Source of the DNA: JAUVXJ01 sp034430275
GTDB lineage: Bacteria; Chloroflexota; Anaerolineae; UBA7937; B3-Chlor
Length of the DNA stretch: 16,891 nucleotides
Direction: 5' to 3'
Assembly: GCA_034430275.1 (NCBI GenBank)
Contig: DAOUEW010000224.1
Span: 1 to 16,891 of the forward strand
The notes below the pieces were generated by a model. That model was not told the DNA's origin, did not search any database, and saw nothing but the letters and a program-made list of their open reading frames with translations. Made by a program: the position numbers and the translations under genes. This document shows, piece by piece, positions 1 to 7,715 of this stretch. Each line of letters opens with the position of its first letter. Position 1 is the first letter of the stretch.

Positions 1-677
1 TAGTGCACCAGTATCACCTCTCCCACGCCAGCCTCGGCGGCGATCTCTCCCACTTGCCTGGGCGTGCTGTGAAACGGGTGAGGCTTCTCAATAGTGCATT
101 CGCAGAACAGTAGCGCGGCCCCTTTGGCCAGGGATACGAGCTCCGGGCACGGGCTGGTATCCGCTGAGAAGACGGCCGCTTTACCCGTGGCGCCAGAGGT
201 GATCTTCACGCCTACCGTGGGCACTTCGTGTTTGACAGGGCTGGTGTGAACGATCAGACCCCAGTCGTCCATCACCAGATGCTCCTCTTCGCTCGGTATC
301 ACCTCGAACTCCAGCGGCACGGGCTTGCTACGGAGATCGAACAGATCCACCAACGCCAGAGCCACTCTCAGCGTCTCGCGGTTGGCGAAGACTCGGAGCG
401 GCGCTCGCCTGCCATAGAGCCACAGTTCGTGAACGAGTGACGGAAGCCCATAGACGTGGTCCGGATGGGCATGGGTCAGGATCACACCCTTCAGCCCGTT
501 CGGCTCCGCCCCCACCTTGAGCAGCTTATGGAATGGGCTTCCCCCGCAGTCGATGAGCAACCCTTCCCCCTCATTCTCCACCAGGAAGTACGTATTGTCC
601 TGATTCGCACTCGCCAGAGCCGGTCCCGATCCCAGCACGACGATTCTCAGTGCTCCACGATCATTGTTCACGACCAC
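1..677 (-). CDS. MBL-fold metal-dependent hydrolase, RNase Z-like, C-terminus cut by window edge
   Basis: This is the first ~225 residues of a metallo-beta-lactamase-fold hydrolase whose 3' end lies beyond the left edge. Early on it has VVLGSGPA, then the metal-binding THAHPDH motif (HxHxDH), a central His in PVKHEVP, an FSADTSP strand carrying the expected bridging Asp, and a visible end at VILVH, where the last metal-binding His of the family sits. The pattern resembles the RNase Z / arylsulfatase-type MBL group, which hydrolyses phosphodiester or sulfate-ester bonds; the substrate cannot be fixed from sequence. The start is GTG at 677: an in-frame TGA lies just upstream and AGGGAG precedes the GTG by 10 bases. 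A second GTG at 671 is possible. The gene follows the pseudouridine synthase on the same strand after 64 bases and is probably co-transcribed with it. Fold confident; function general. Confidence 0.85.
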   Translation of the reverse strand, partial: MVVNNDRGALRIVVLGSGPALASANQDNTYFLVENEGEGLLIDCGGSPFHKLLKVGAEPNGLKGVILTHAHPDHVYGLPSLVHELWLYGRRAPLRVFANRETLRVALALVDLFDLRSKPVPLEFEVIPSEEEHLVMDDWGLIVHTSPVKHEVPTVGVKITSGATGKAAVFSADTSPCPELVSLAKGAALLFCECTIEKPHPFHSTPRQVGEIAAEAGVGEVILVH

Positions 678-741
678 GTGTTTGCCGCTCCCTCACTCGA
701 CCCGTCCGACTGTCTCCCCTGACTCCCGGCAGCCAGGGTAC

Positions 742-1695
742 CTACGACAGCGGTCCGAGCCGTTCCCACTCCTCAGCGCTGATCAGATTCGGCCTTCGCA
801 GCATTTCCAGTACGCGCTCCAGGTCTGGAGGCAGTTCCGACACCAGATCCACTTGACGGTCCGAGGAAGGGTGCCGGAAAGCCAGGCGGTGAGCATGCAA
901 GAACTGTCTCTCCAGTCCCAGACGCTGCTTCCGATGGCCGTAGACACTGTCGCCCACTACAGGATGCCCAAGAAAGGCCAGGTGCACCCGGACCTGATGC
1001 GTGCGTTCTGTCCTGGGCCTCGTTTCCAGCAGAGTATACTCCCCCAGTCGCTCCAAGACGCGGAATTCGGTCACCGCTCGACGCCCGCCGCTCCGCACAA
1101 CTGCCATGCGTTTGCGATCCCTGGAGTCCCGGCCGATGGACGCCTCTATGACCCCATTCCTTGGCTCCACCACGCCTTCCACCAGCGAGAGATAGACCTT
1201 GAGCACCTCCCTGGCCTTGAACTGAGCCTGGAGGTGCTCTCGGGCATCGCGGCTTCTGGCCACTACGATCAGCCCAGAAGTATCCTTGTCTAGCCTGTGC
1301 ACGATACCCGAACGTTTCTCTTCATCCAACGGCAGGTCAGGGTACCGAGCTAGCAGAGCGTTGAGTAGCGTACCTCTCTGGTGCCCGGCAGCAGGGTGCA
1401 CGACCAGACCCGGGGGCTTGTCCACTACTACCAGGTCTTCATCCTCGTACACAATCCTCAGTGGGATACGCTCCGGGACTAACTCGACCTCTTCCGCAGG
1501 CGGTACGATCACACCAACTGAGTCGCCCTCTTTCAGGCGTTGGCTCGGCTTGACCTCGATTCCATTGACCGTGATCAGCCCACGAGCGATGAGGTCCTGG
1601 ACTTGCGAGCGCGAGAGAGAGGGGACCTCCCCTGCCACGTACTTGTCCACGCGCTCGCCACCCTCACTGACGGTCAGTTGCAGCTTCTTGTCCAT
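742..1695 (-). CDS. rluD: RluA/RluD-family 23S rRNA pseudouridine synthase
   Basis: A 317-residue protein with an N-terminal S4 RNA-binding domain (about residues 12-62, including SRSQVQDLIARG and VNG) followed by an RluA-type catalytic domain. The signature HRLDKDTSGL contains the family's catalytic Asp (D136); VVDKPPGLVVHP and RTHQVRVHL are further conserved blocks. Members isomerise specific uridines in rRNA to pseudouridine. The S4-plus-RluA layout and length fit RluD (large-subunit helix 69), although RluC-like specificity cannot be excluded. The start is ATG at 1695 with a modest GGTGG upstream. It lies downstream of lspA, a common lspA-rlu arrangement, but an intrinsic terminator sits only 14 bases before this ATG, so its expression may depend on read-through. 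Family assignment is firm; the exact target is inferred. Confidence 0.92.
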   Translation of the reverse strand: MDKKLQLTVSEGGERVDKYVAGEVPSLSRSQVQDLIARGLITVNGIEVKPSQRLKEGDSVGVIVPPAEEVELVPERIPLRIVYEDEDLVVVDKPPGLVVHPAAGHQRGTLLNALLARYPDLPLDEEKRSGIVHRLDKDTSGLIVVARSRDAREHLQAQFKAREVLKVYLSLVEGVVEPRNGVIEASIGRDSRDRKRMAVVRSGGRRAVTEFRVLERLGEYTLLETRPRTERTHQVRVHLAFLGHPVVGDSVYGHRKQRLGLERQFLHAHRLAFRHPSSDRQVDLVSELPPDLERVLEMLRRPNLISAEEWERLGPLS

Positions 1696-1709
1696 TGGCC
1701 CACCGCATC

Positions 1710-1743
1710 AAAAAAGCACCGAGGCCAGCTCAGCGCTCGGTGC
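1710..1743 (-). terminator. Intrinsic terminator between lspA and the pseudouridine synthase gene
   Basis: Read on the minus strand, GCACCGAG and CTCGGTGC form a perfect 8-bp stem around a 12-base loop, followed directly by six T residues (1710-1715). This is a textbook rho-independent terminator. It ends transcripts from the DksA-like/lspA unit, but it sits in the leader of the next gene, whose ATG is at 1695. It could therefore act as an attenuator rather than a plain end. Confidence 0.88.
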
Positions 1744-1791
1744 ATCCGGAGGATAAACTGTAACCTCACCCTACCGTGGTCGCTTCACCGC

Positions 1792-2316
1792 CTAGTCGCC
1801 TTCCTGCTTGCTGAACAGAAGGAAGAAGGCCAAGATGGCCACGCCAACGACGATAGCGGTATCAGCCAAGTTGAATACCGCCGGCCAGATCCTGAAGTCA
1901 ATGAAATCCACCACATTGCCCAAACGGATCCGATCCACCAGGTTGCCAAGTGCTCCGCCCAACTGAAGTCCCAGACTGACCCTTAGCAGACCCTGTCTCG
2001 GTGGGAGATAGCTGTAGAAGGCCACGATGCCAATCACGACCACGACGGCAACGACGGCAAAGAAGACCCCGTACTCCCGAAACATGCCGAAAGCGGCACC
2101 CGTGTTGGTGATGTGTGTCACTCGAACGAAGGGGGTCAGAAACGAGATAGGATTCCAGATCTCTCCGATCGCTAGATGCGTCAGCACCATGTGCTTCGTG
2201 ATCTGGTCTACCGCAAGAACAAGGGCGGCTACCCCGAAGAACAGCGCCCACCCTGCCTTGCCGCTGGCCAGAACGGATTTGTGTTCTATCGATTCCTCTC
2301 GTGGCGTCGAACGCAT
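1792..2316 (-). CDS. lspA: Lipoprotein signal peptidase (signal peptidase II)
   Basis: A 174-residue membrane aspartyl protease that removes signal peptides from diacylglyceryl-modified prolipoproteins in the cytoplasmic membrane. Numbered from ATG 2316, it shows the family blocks in order: DQITK (37-41), NTGAAFG (71-77), GNLVDRIRLGNVVDF (124-138) and FNLADTAI (148-155). The two catalytic Asp residues are D137 in VVDF and D152 in NLAD. Hydrophobic stretches near residues 22-37, 83-103, 113-125 and 153-169 fit the usual four membrane segments. An in-frame ATG at 2463 would add 49 residues of non-membrane sequence lying wholly inside the upstream zinc-finger gene, so I chose ATG 2316. The gene still overlaps the end of its neighbour by 31 bases, which suggests translational coupling. 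Confidence 0.93.
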   Translation of the reverse strand: MRSTPREESIEHKSVLASGKAGWALFFGVAALVLAVDQITKHMVLTHLAIGEIWNPISFLTPFVRVTHITNTGAAFGMFREYGVFFAVVAVVVVIGIVAFYSYLPPRQGLLRVSLGLQLGGALGNLVDRIRLGNVVDFIDFRIWPAVFNLADTAIVVGVAILAFFLLFSKQEGD

Positions 2317-2630
2317 TCCACACAGAGCCCCGTATACGGAAGAGTCTTTAGCCGCCCCCACTCTATCGTACCCCCGCAGTCCTCGCAGGTGCCGTACGTC
2401 CCCGTGTCGAACCGGGCCAGCGCCTCTTCCACCAGTCGCAGTCTCTCTCTCAGGCTGGTACATAGGGACAGATTCCGGGTCTGTTCGAAGACGCCTGTGG
2501 CGTCGTCGGCCATGTGATTGCCGTACCCCGGGCGCTCCTCTTCGCGCGCGCCAAGCTCCCGGATCTCGTCACCGAGCCGGACAAGCTCGAACTCCAGTTC
2601 CTCTTTCAGATCAGCGTACGCCCTTGGCAC
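2286..2630 (-). CDS. DksA/TraR-family C4 zinc-finger protein
   Basis: A 114-residue protein with a charged, probably coiled-coil N-terminal half (residues 6-75) and a C-terminal DksA/TraR zinc finger: CEDC at 82-85, then RLKTLPYT and CVEC at 103-106. Proteins of this family either bind the RNA polymerase secondary channel, as DksA does, or are small general-stress proteins of the YocK/YteA type. The acidic pair that DksA carries at the coiled-coil tip cannot be assigned here, so the polymerase role is inference. The start is GTG at 2630, with AGAGG seven bases upstream. Its 3' end overlaps lspA by 31 bases, and a sigma-70-like promoter lies about 120 bases upstream, which makes it the likely first gene of the unit. 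Confidence 0.87.
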   Translation of the reverse strand: MPRAYADLKEELEFELVRLGDEIRELGAREEERPGYGNHMADDATGVFEQTRNLSLCTSLRERLRLVEEALARFDTGTYGTCEDCGGTIEWGRLKTLPYTGLCVECVRRHERNR

Positions 2631-2749
2631 CCCTTGCCTCTTTCCCCGACCACTCGACCCGTCAGTGCCTCGCTACGCCACGTGAACGCAGCCCGCACTG
2701 CGATCAGTCGAGTCTGAGCCGTTCTTGTCGTCGCGCGACGTTTGCTACT

Positions 2750-2778
2750 ATTCTAGCCCAGTTCGATCTCGGAAGCAA
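2750..2778 (-). promoter_or_regulatory. Putative sigma-70 promoter for the zinc-finger/lspA unit
   Basis: On the minus strand a -35-like TTGCTT (2773-2778) is followed, after exactly 17 bases, by TAGAAT (2750-2755), a 5-of-6 match to the -10 consensus. It lies between the ileS stop (2790) and the GTG at 2630, the only non-coding stretch available to start a new transcript. The -35 match is weak (three of six). Confidence 0.5.
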
Positions 2779-2789
2779 GCGCTGCCCGG

Positions 2790-5700
2790 TCATCCAGGCC
2801 CAGCTTCACCACTCACGGGGAGTAGGTAGAACGTGATCTTCTTGCCGTCGATCTCAAACACCCCTGTGTGGCTTCCCTGCGGTCCCGCAGCCTCGACCAA
2901 CTCCTCTGAGAGGGTCTCCTGCATGATGTAATCCGCCTGACCCTGCATGACCTTGCTCAGCTCTGGGTCGCCTTCGTAGTAGGTGCGGATCTTGTCCTCG
3001 ATCCTGAAATCTGCCTCCTTGCGCAGGTTCTGGATACGCCGGACCACTTCCCGGGCCAGACCTTCCTCGATCAGATCCTTTGTTAGCCTGAGATCGACGC
3101 TCACGACGTAGTCTCCCTCCTGGGAGACGGCATACCCCTCTCGAGCCTGCGTATCCACCGAGATCTCCCCCGGAGCCAGGTGGATCGTCTCACCGTCGAG
3201 CTCCAGCGACAGCGCTTCGCCTCCCAGCAGCCGCCTCGCGCTTTCTCGCGCGTCCAGGCCTGCCACCGCTTTCTGGAGCCGAGACAGCTTCGCTCCATAC
3301 TTTGGTCCCAGAACCCGCGGATCGGGCTTCAGCACGTACGTCAGCAGTTCACTCGCGTCCTCGGTGAACCGGAGCTCCTTGACGTTGAGCTCGTCAAGTA
3401 CCAGGCCCGCCAGCGGACCCAGAGGGTCTTCTCGGCCGCCAAAGGGGCCCGCCACCACGGCCTCGCCCAGCGGTTGCCGCAGCTTGATACCGCCCAGGCC
3501 TCTCGCGGAACGGCCCAGGCTGGCTACCTCGATCGCCAGCTCCATCTCCGACATCAGCCGCTCGTCGACCAAAACCTGGTCCGCCACCGGGAAGTCGCAG
3601 TGGTGCACACTCTCTGGCGCATCGGGCACCACCGAGCAAACTAGATTCTGATACATCTCCTCCGTAACGAACGGAATGAAAGGTGCCAGCAACTTGACCA
3701 GAGTAACCAGACACTCGTGCAGCGTCCAGTACGCCAGGTTCTTGTCCTCATCTTGCTCGCTCTTCCAGAAGCGACGACGGCTCCGACGCACGTACCAGTT
3801 GGAGAGATCGTCCACGAAGGCCTCTATGATACGTGTTGCGGCGGCGGTGTCGCAGTCCTCGAGGTTTTGGTCCACGTCTTGGATCACGACCTGAAGCCTG
3901 GACAGGATCCACCGATCCAGCAGGTTCGATGGTTGCTTGCCCGTGCCGGTCTCCTCCATACGCTGCGGTACCCAGCCATCGATGCGCGCATAGGTTGTGA
4001 AGAACGAGTGGATGTTCCACAGAGGGATCAGGAACCGTCGTCGTACTTCATCCGCTGGTCCATACCCAAAGTGGAGGTTGACCCGAGGATTGTGCGAGCA
4101 GTACATCCATCGCATCACGTCCACGCCCATCGTCTCGGCAGCGTCGTCGAACCAGATCACGTTGCCGCTGCTCTTGTGCATGTCTTCACCATGCTCGTCC
4201 TTGACCAGGGCGTAGCCAAAGATCTTCAGAAACGGTGGGGCGTTCTCCATGGCCGTGCTCTCCGCCAACAGGGCGTAGAACCAGTTCCTGAACTGCCCAG
4301 GGAAGCACTCACTGATGAAGTCCGCTGGGTACCACTTCTCCCAGTACTCCCGATCGTGTCTGTAGTTGAGGGTGGACAGCGCTACGATGCCTGCGTCCAG
4401 CCACGGATTGCCCACATCCGGTATCCGCGACACGAGCTGGCCACATTGGGGGCAACGGATCTTCACGCCGTCGATCCAGGGCCTGTGGGGTGAATGCCCC
4501 TCGAACTCATCCCACCCCTCGACCGCTCTTGCCTTCAGTTCGTCCTCACTACCGATGACCTCGAAGTGTCCACACCGGCAGTCGAAGATGGGCAGTGCAA
4601 GACCCCAGTATCTCTTCTTCGAGATCATCCAGTCGTCCATGTTGCGAAGCCAATCCAACTCTCGCTCCAGGCCGAACTCGGGTATCCAGCGTATCTGGCG
4701 CACCACATCCATGATCTGGTAACGAAGCTCGTCCATGGAGATATACCATTCGTCTACCAGCCGGAATACCAGCTCGCTCTGGCAGCGCCAGCAGACGGGA
4801 TAGCGGTGCGTGTAGTCCACGACACTATACAGCAGTCCTTTCTTCCGCAGGTCCTCGAAGATGAGCTCAGCCGAGTCGGCAACGTTGAAACCAGAAAGCC
4901 AGTCGAATCCGTCCACGAAGACTCCGAACTCATCCAACGGAGCGATCGCCGGCAGGTCGTACTCCTTCCCCAGCTCGAAGTCCTCCTTGCCACACCCGGG
5001 CGCGATGTGCACGATGCCGCTGCCCTCGGTCTCGCTAACCTCATCCCAAAGGATGACCTTATGCTCGACCCCTTGCTGGGGCCCCAGTTCATCGTAGGGA
5101 CCGTGGTACGTCCATCCCTCCATCTCCGCACCGGACAACTCCTCCACCACCTCGTAGGCCCCGTCTAGCACCGCCACGGCTTCGCGGGCCAGGTACAGGT
5201 ACTCGCCATCCTGCTGCACTTTGACGTAAGCCACCTCGGGGTGTGCAGCCGCGGCCACGTTGGAGCTCAGCGTCCATGGTGTTGTCGTCCACACGAGGAG
5301 GGACTCGCCTTCTCGGTCCACGAGAGGAAAGCGCAGGGTAACACTGGGATGGGTCAGTTCCTGATAACCTTCCGTGACGATCTCGTGTTCGGAGATGGCT
5401 GTGCTACAACGTGGGCACCAGGGCAACACGTCCCGCCCCTTGTAGATCCAGCCCCTCTCGTGACACGTCTTCAGGAATAGCCAGATGGTGTAGTTGTTCT
5501 CATCGGACATGGTGTGATAGGAGTTGGACCAGTCCATCCAGTACCCCAAGCGGATCGATTGTTGCGTCTGGATCGCTGCAAACTTGCGCACCCGCTCCTT
5601 GCACTTCTCCACGAACCGGGCCATGCCGTACTTTTCGATGTCACGCTTCGAAGCGAAGCCCAGCTCTCTCTCCACCTCCACCTCGATCCACAACCCTTGC

Positions 5701-5960
5701 CCGTCGAAGCCGTTCTGATAGCGTATTTCGTGACCCTGCATCGCCTTGTGCCGATGGAACAGGTCCTTGTAGGTGCGTCCCCAGGCATGGTGGACTCCCA
5801 TGGGGTTGTTGGCGGTGATAGGCCCATCAATGAACGACCAACGCTTCTTCCCCCTGTTCTTTTCGACGAGCTTGTCAAAGGCGTCGGTCTCCTCCCACCA
5901 GCTTAGAATCCGCCTCTCCAAAGCCGGAAAGTCCACCTTGCTCGGAACTTCTCGAAACAT
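2790..5960 (-). CDS. ileS: Isoleucyl-tRNA synthetase, type 2, with altered signature motifs
   Basis: A 1056-residue class I synthetase that attaches isoleucine to tRNA-Ile in the cytoplasm. The catalytic core begins with NNPMGVHHAWGRT, placing GVHH (55-58) where HIGH is expected. DMHKSSGN (593-600) replaces KMSKSxGN and keeps the second Lys, K596. The CP1 editing insertion contains WTTTPWTLSSN (224-234) and HIAPGCGKEDF (318-328). Cys pairs suggesting metal sites occur at WCPRC (181-185), WRCQ (391-394), CRC (461-463) and CPQC (503-506). The blocks MSDENNYTIW and MGVDVMRWMY are typical of the archaeal/eukaryal-like IleRS2 group. The C-terminal half holds the anticodon-binding domain and a type 2 extension. 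ATG 5960 has AGGAGG eight bases upstream. It is the last gene of the T-box unit, 15 bases after the AlaX-like gene. Identity is firm; substrate-analogue tolerance is inference. Confidence 0.96.
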   Translation of the reverse strand: MFREVPSKVDFPALERRILSWWEETDAFDKLVEKNRGKKRWSFIDGPITANNPMGVHHAWGRTYKDLFHRHKAMQGHEIRYQNGFDGQGLWIEVEVERELGFASKRDIEKYGMARFVEKCKERVRKFAAIQTQQSIRLGYWMDWSNSYHTMSDENNYTIWLFLKTCHERGWIYKGRDVLPWCPRCSTAISEHEIVTEGYQELTHPSVTLRFPLVDREGESLLVWTTTPWTLSSNVAAAAHPEVAYVKVQQDGEYLYLAREAVAVLDGAYEVVEELSGAEMEGWTYHGPYDELGPQQGVEHKVILWDEVSETEGSGIVHIAPGCGKEDFELGKEYDLPAIAPLDEFGVFVDGFDWLSGFNVADSAELIFEDLRKKGLLYSVVDYTHRYPVCWRCQSELVFRLVDEWYISMDELRYQIMDVVRQIRWIPEFGLERELDWLRNMDDWMISKKRYWGLALPIFDCRCGHFEVIGSEDELKARAVEGWDEFEGHSPHRPWIDGVKIRCPQCGQLVSRIPDVGNPWLDAGIVALSTLNYRHDREYWEKWYPADFISECFPGQFRNWFYALLAESTAMENAPPFLKIFGYALVKDEHGEDMHKSSGNVIWFDDAAETMGVDVMRWMYCSHNPRVNLHFGYGPADEVRRRFLIPLWNIHSFFTTYARIDGWVPQRMEETGTGKQPSNLLDRWILSRLQVVIQDVDQNLEDCDTAAATRIIEAFVDDLSNWYVRRSRRRFWKSEQDEDKNLAYWTLHECLVTLVKLLAPFIPFVTEEMYQNLVCSVVPDAPESVHHCDFPVADQVLVDERLMSEMELAIEVASLGRSARGLGGIKLRQPLGEAVVAGPFGGREDPLGPLAGLVLDELNVKELRFTEDASELLTYVLKPDPRVLGPKYGAKLSRLQKAVAGLDARESARRLLGGEALSLELDGETIHLAPGEISVDTQAREGYAVSQEGDYVVSVDLRLTKDLIEEGLAREVVRRIQNLRKEADFRIEDKIRTYYEGDPELSKVMQGQADYIMQETLSEELVEAAGPQGSHTGVFEIDGKKITFYLLPVSGEAGPG

Positions 5961-5975
5961 GGGGCCAGCCTCCTG

Positions 5976-6692
5976 CTATTCCTCGATCTCGATGCGCAAA
6001 CGCTTGTTGATGCGCCCTTTGCTCTCGTGGCCCGTGACCCTGATCCGCCCCACCTCGCTAGTATTGGCGACGTGAGTGCCGCCGTCGGCTTGCAGGTCCA
6101 GATCCTCGATCTCGACCACGCGGACCTCCTGTATGCTCTCAGGCAGCAGGTTGATCTTGGTGCGGATGAGATCAGGGATCTTGAACGCCTCCTTACGAGG
6201 CAGGATGTCGATGCGCACAGGGCGGGCTGCCGCGACCTCTTCGTTGATCTTCGCTTCCACCTCCTCGGAGAACTCGGAGCTCATGCTCTCCAGCTCGAAG
6301 TCCATGCGGGCCTTGAGCGGCTCCATGTTGCCTCCGGTGACAGACGCACCATAGTCCCGCCAGATCACTCCGCAGAGGATGTGCAGCGCGGTGTGAGTGC
6401 GCATCATCTTGTACCTGTGATCCCAGTCGATCACTCCGGTGACCTTGCTTCCCTCCGCTGGGGGCGTGCCCTTGATTTTGTGCATGACTTTCCCCTTGAC
6501 CCTCTGCACTTTGCTCACCACGTACTCGCGGCCGCTCTCGTCTCGCAGAACACCCTGGTCACTCTGCTGCCCTCCACCCTGAGGGTAGAAGGCCGTCCTG
6601 TCCAGCACGACGCCGTCTTCAACTACCTCAACGACTGTCGCTGAGAATTCGCGCAGGTAGCTGTCGGACTGATACAGCAGTTCAGTCATCAT
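5976..6692 (-). CDS. AlaX-like aminoacyl-tRNA editing protein
   Basis: A 238-residue protein resembling the free-standing AlaX family, which is related to the editing domain of alanyl-tRNA synthetase and hydrolyses wrongly charged tRNA (classically Ser- or Gly-tRNA-Ala). It has the glycine-rich FYPQGGGQQSDQG (residues 36-47), the zinc motif RTHTALHIL with H100 and H104, and a C-terminal ADGGTHVANTSEVG with H207. Asp203 occupies the position that is Cys in the commoner CGGTH form, so the fourth metal ligand is altered. The length fits medium AlaX proteins, which keep the glycine motif. GGGAGG at 6695-6700 gives better spacing to the second Met (ATG at 6689) than to 6692, so the real start may be 6689. 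It lies 9 bases after the GNAT gene and 15 before ileS. Target tRNA is unknown; the context suggests tRNA-Ile, which would be unusual for the family. Confidence 0.88.
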   Translation of the reverse strand: MMTELLYQSDSYLREFSATVVEVVEDGVVLDRTAFYPQGGGQQSDQGVLRDESGREYVVSKVQRVKGKVMHKIKGTPPAEGSKVTGVIDWDHRYKMMRTHTALHILCGVIWRDYGASVTGGNMEPLKARMDFELESMSSEFSEEVEAKINEEVAAARPVRIDILPRKEAFKIPDLIRTKINLLPESIQEVRVVEIEDLDLQADGGTHVANTSEVGRIRVTGHESKGRINKRLRIEIEE

Positions 6693-6701
6693 TTCCTCCC
6701 A

Positions 6702-7703
6702 TCATACCAGGTCACACCACAGCCGCTCAATGTACTCCTCGAACCCCAGCGCTCGCCAGAATCGCTGCGACACGGGGCTGAAATGAGACACGTGCGCGTG
6801 GATCGACGACGTTCCTCGACGAAGCAACCAACTCCTCAATGACGAGAAAAGCAGCCTCCCAACACCACGCCTTCTCCACTCCGAAGTCACGCACAGATGC
6901 GCCACGTGCCCGCGAACCGACGGCTCCAGGCCCAGAACTACGTCCACCGCCCCGCCTACGATGAAGCCGACCACGTGGTCGCCAGCCTCCGCGACTAGCA
7001 GCGAGGTATCACCATCCCGAAGCCATCCTCTCGTAGCTCGAGAGACCTCGCTTCTCCAATTGGAGCCGAGGCTCAGCCGCCCGTCGATGGGCGCGTGGAA
7101 GTCCATCATCTCTCTCCAGAGGCGTATCACGACCTCGGTGTCCCCCGACTGAGCCTCACGCACCAACACCCCGGGTACGTCCGTCACGTCGAGGTCTGTC
7201 GGAGCGCTCAGACGGAGGTGATCCAGATAATGGTCGAACCCCCTCGCCTCCCAGAAGCTCATGCTCCCTGCGTCGCGGGCTGGGACGTCGGCATGGACAA
7301 CGCTCACCCCCTGCCTCTTGAGCCAATCGCACACCCCGAGGAGCAGGGAATCGCCGGACCCAGATCCACGATGTCCCTCTCGTACATACAGACAGCTCAG
7401 GTACCCATAGTCTTGAACCGCAAAGGGCTCGTTGTGCACCACCACGCCCATGGCGCAGCCTGTCACACGTCCGTCTTCCGCACCCATCACGAGGACCGAT
7501 GTCGATCGCCTTCCCAACATAGACCGGAGGGTTCCCCTGAGTCTTGCGGAGTCCCCCGGCTCCGGAGCAAGACGATGATCCAGTCTGCTCAGGTCCTCCC
7601 TGGCCAGCATGTGCAGCCGGAGCAGACCGTCAAGGTCGCCCCATTCGGCATCACGGACGCCTGCCAAAAGCCCCCCACCAAACGAAAGGCTCTCGCCCCC
7701 CAT
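6702..7703 (-). CDS. Tandem GNAT-family N-acetyltransferase
   Basis: A protein of up to 333 residues made of two GNAT domains, which normally move an acetyl group from acetyl-CoA to an amine. The first domain (about 15-166) has YVREGHRGSGSG (107-117) as its acetyl-CoA loop and SFWEARGF (149-156). The second (about 178-330) has EWRRRGVGRLL (275-285) and QRFWRALGF (313-321). Both look intact. The ATG at 7703 lies inside the loop of the upstream T-box terminator and has no Shine-Dalgarno sequence. The TTG at 7667, preceded by GGTGGGGGG, gives a protein beginning just before the first GNAT strand and is probably the true start. It is the first gene of the T-box unit with the AlaX-like gene and ileS. 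Acceptor unknown: candidates include an amino-acid analogue, an aminoacyl-tRNA or a protein. Confidence 0.85.
   Translation of the reverse strand: MGGESLSFGGGLLAGVRDAEWGDLDGLLRLHMLAREDLSRLDHRLAPEPGDSARLRGTLRSMLGRRSTSVLVMGAEDGRVTGCAMGVVVHNEPFAVQDYGYLSCLYVREGHRGSGSGDSLLLGVCDWLKRQGVSVVHADVPARDAGSMSFWEARGFDHYLDHLRLSAPTDLDVTDVPGVLVREAQSGDTEVVIRLWREMMDFHAPIDGRLSLGSNWRSEVSRATRGWLRDGDTSLLVAEAGDHVVGFIVGGAVDVVLGLEPSVRGHVAHLCVTSEWRRRGVGRLLFSSLRSWLLRRGTSSIHAHVSHFSPVSQRFWRALGFEEYIERLWCDLV
7671..7679 (-). promoter_or_regulatory. Ribosome binding site favouring a TTG start for the GNAT gene
   Basis: GGTGGGGGG lies just upstream of the in-frame TTG at 7667, with about 7 bases from its GGTGG core to the TTG. 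The upstream ATG at 7703 has no comparable site and lies within the terminator hairpin, so this element points to TTG 7667 as the start. Confidence 0.5.
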
Positions 7704-7715
7704 AGGGACGAGAGC
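7689..7715 (-). terminator. T-box regulatory terminator
   Basis: On the minus strand GCTCTCGTCCC pairs with GGGGCGAGAGC-type sequence, giving seven Watson-Crick pairs, one G-T pair and three G-C pairs, followed by CTTTCGTTT. The CGTCCCT in its left arm can instead pair with AGGGTGG of the T-box, which is the usual mutually exclusive antiterminator arrangement. The ATG at 7701-7703 is in its loop. Confidence 0.88.

Noticed and set aside
664..1293. 209-codon plus-strand reading frame
   Set aside because: It lies opposite the pseudouridine synthase and MBL genes and has no recognisable domain; it is an antisense shadow in GC-rich coding DNA.
2317..2463. 49-residue N-terminal extension of LspA
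   Set aside because: It lies wholly inside the DksA-like gene in another frame, has no membrane character, and LspA family length fits a start at 2316.
3717..4493. 258-codon plus-strand reading frame
   Set aside because: It is antisense within ileS, has no domain and its existence is explained by codon bias of the synthetase gene.
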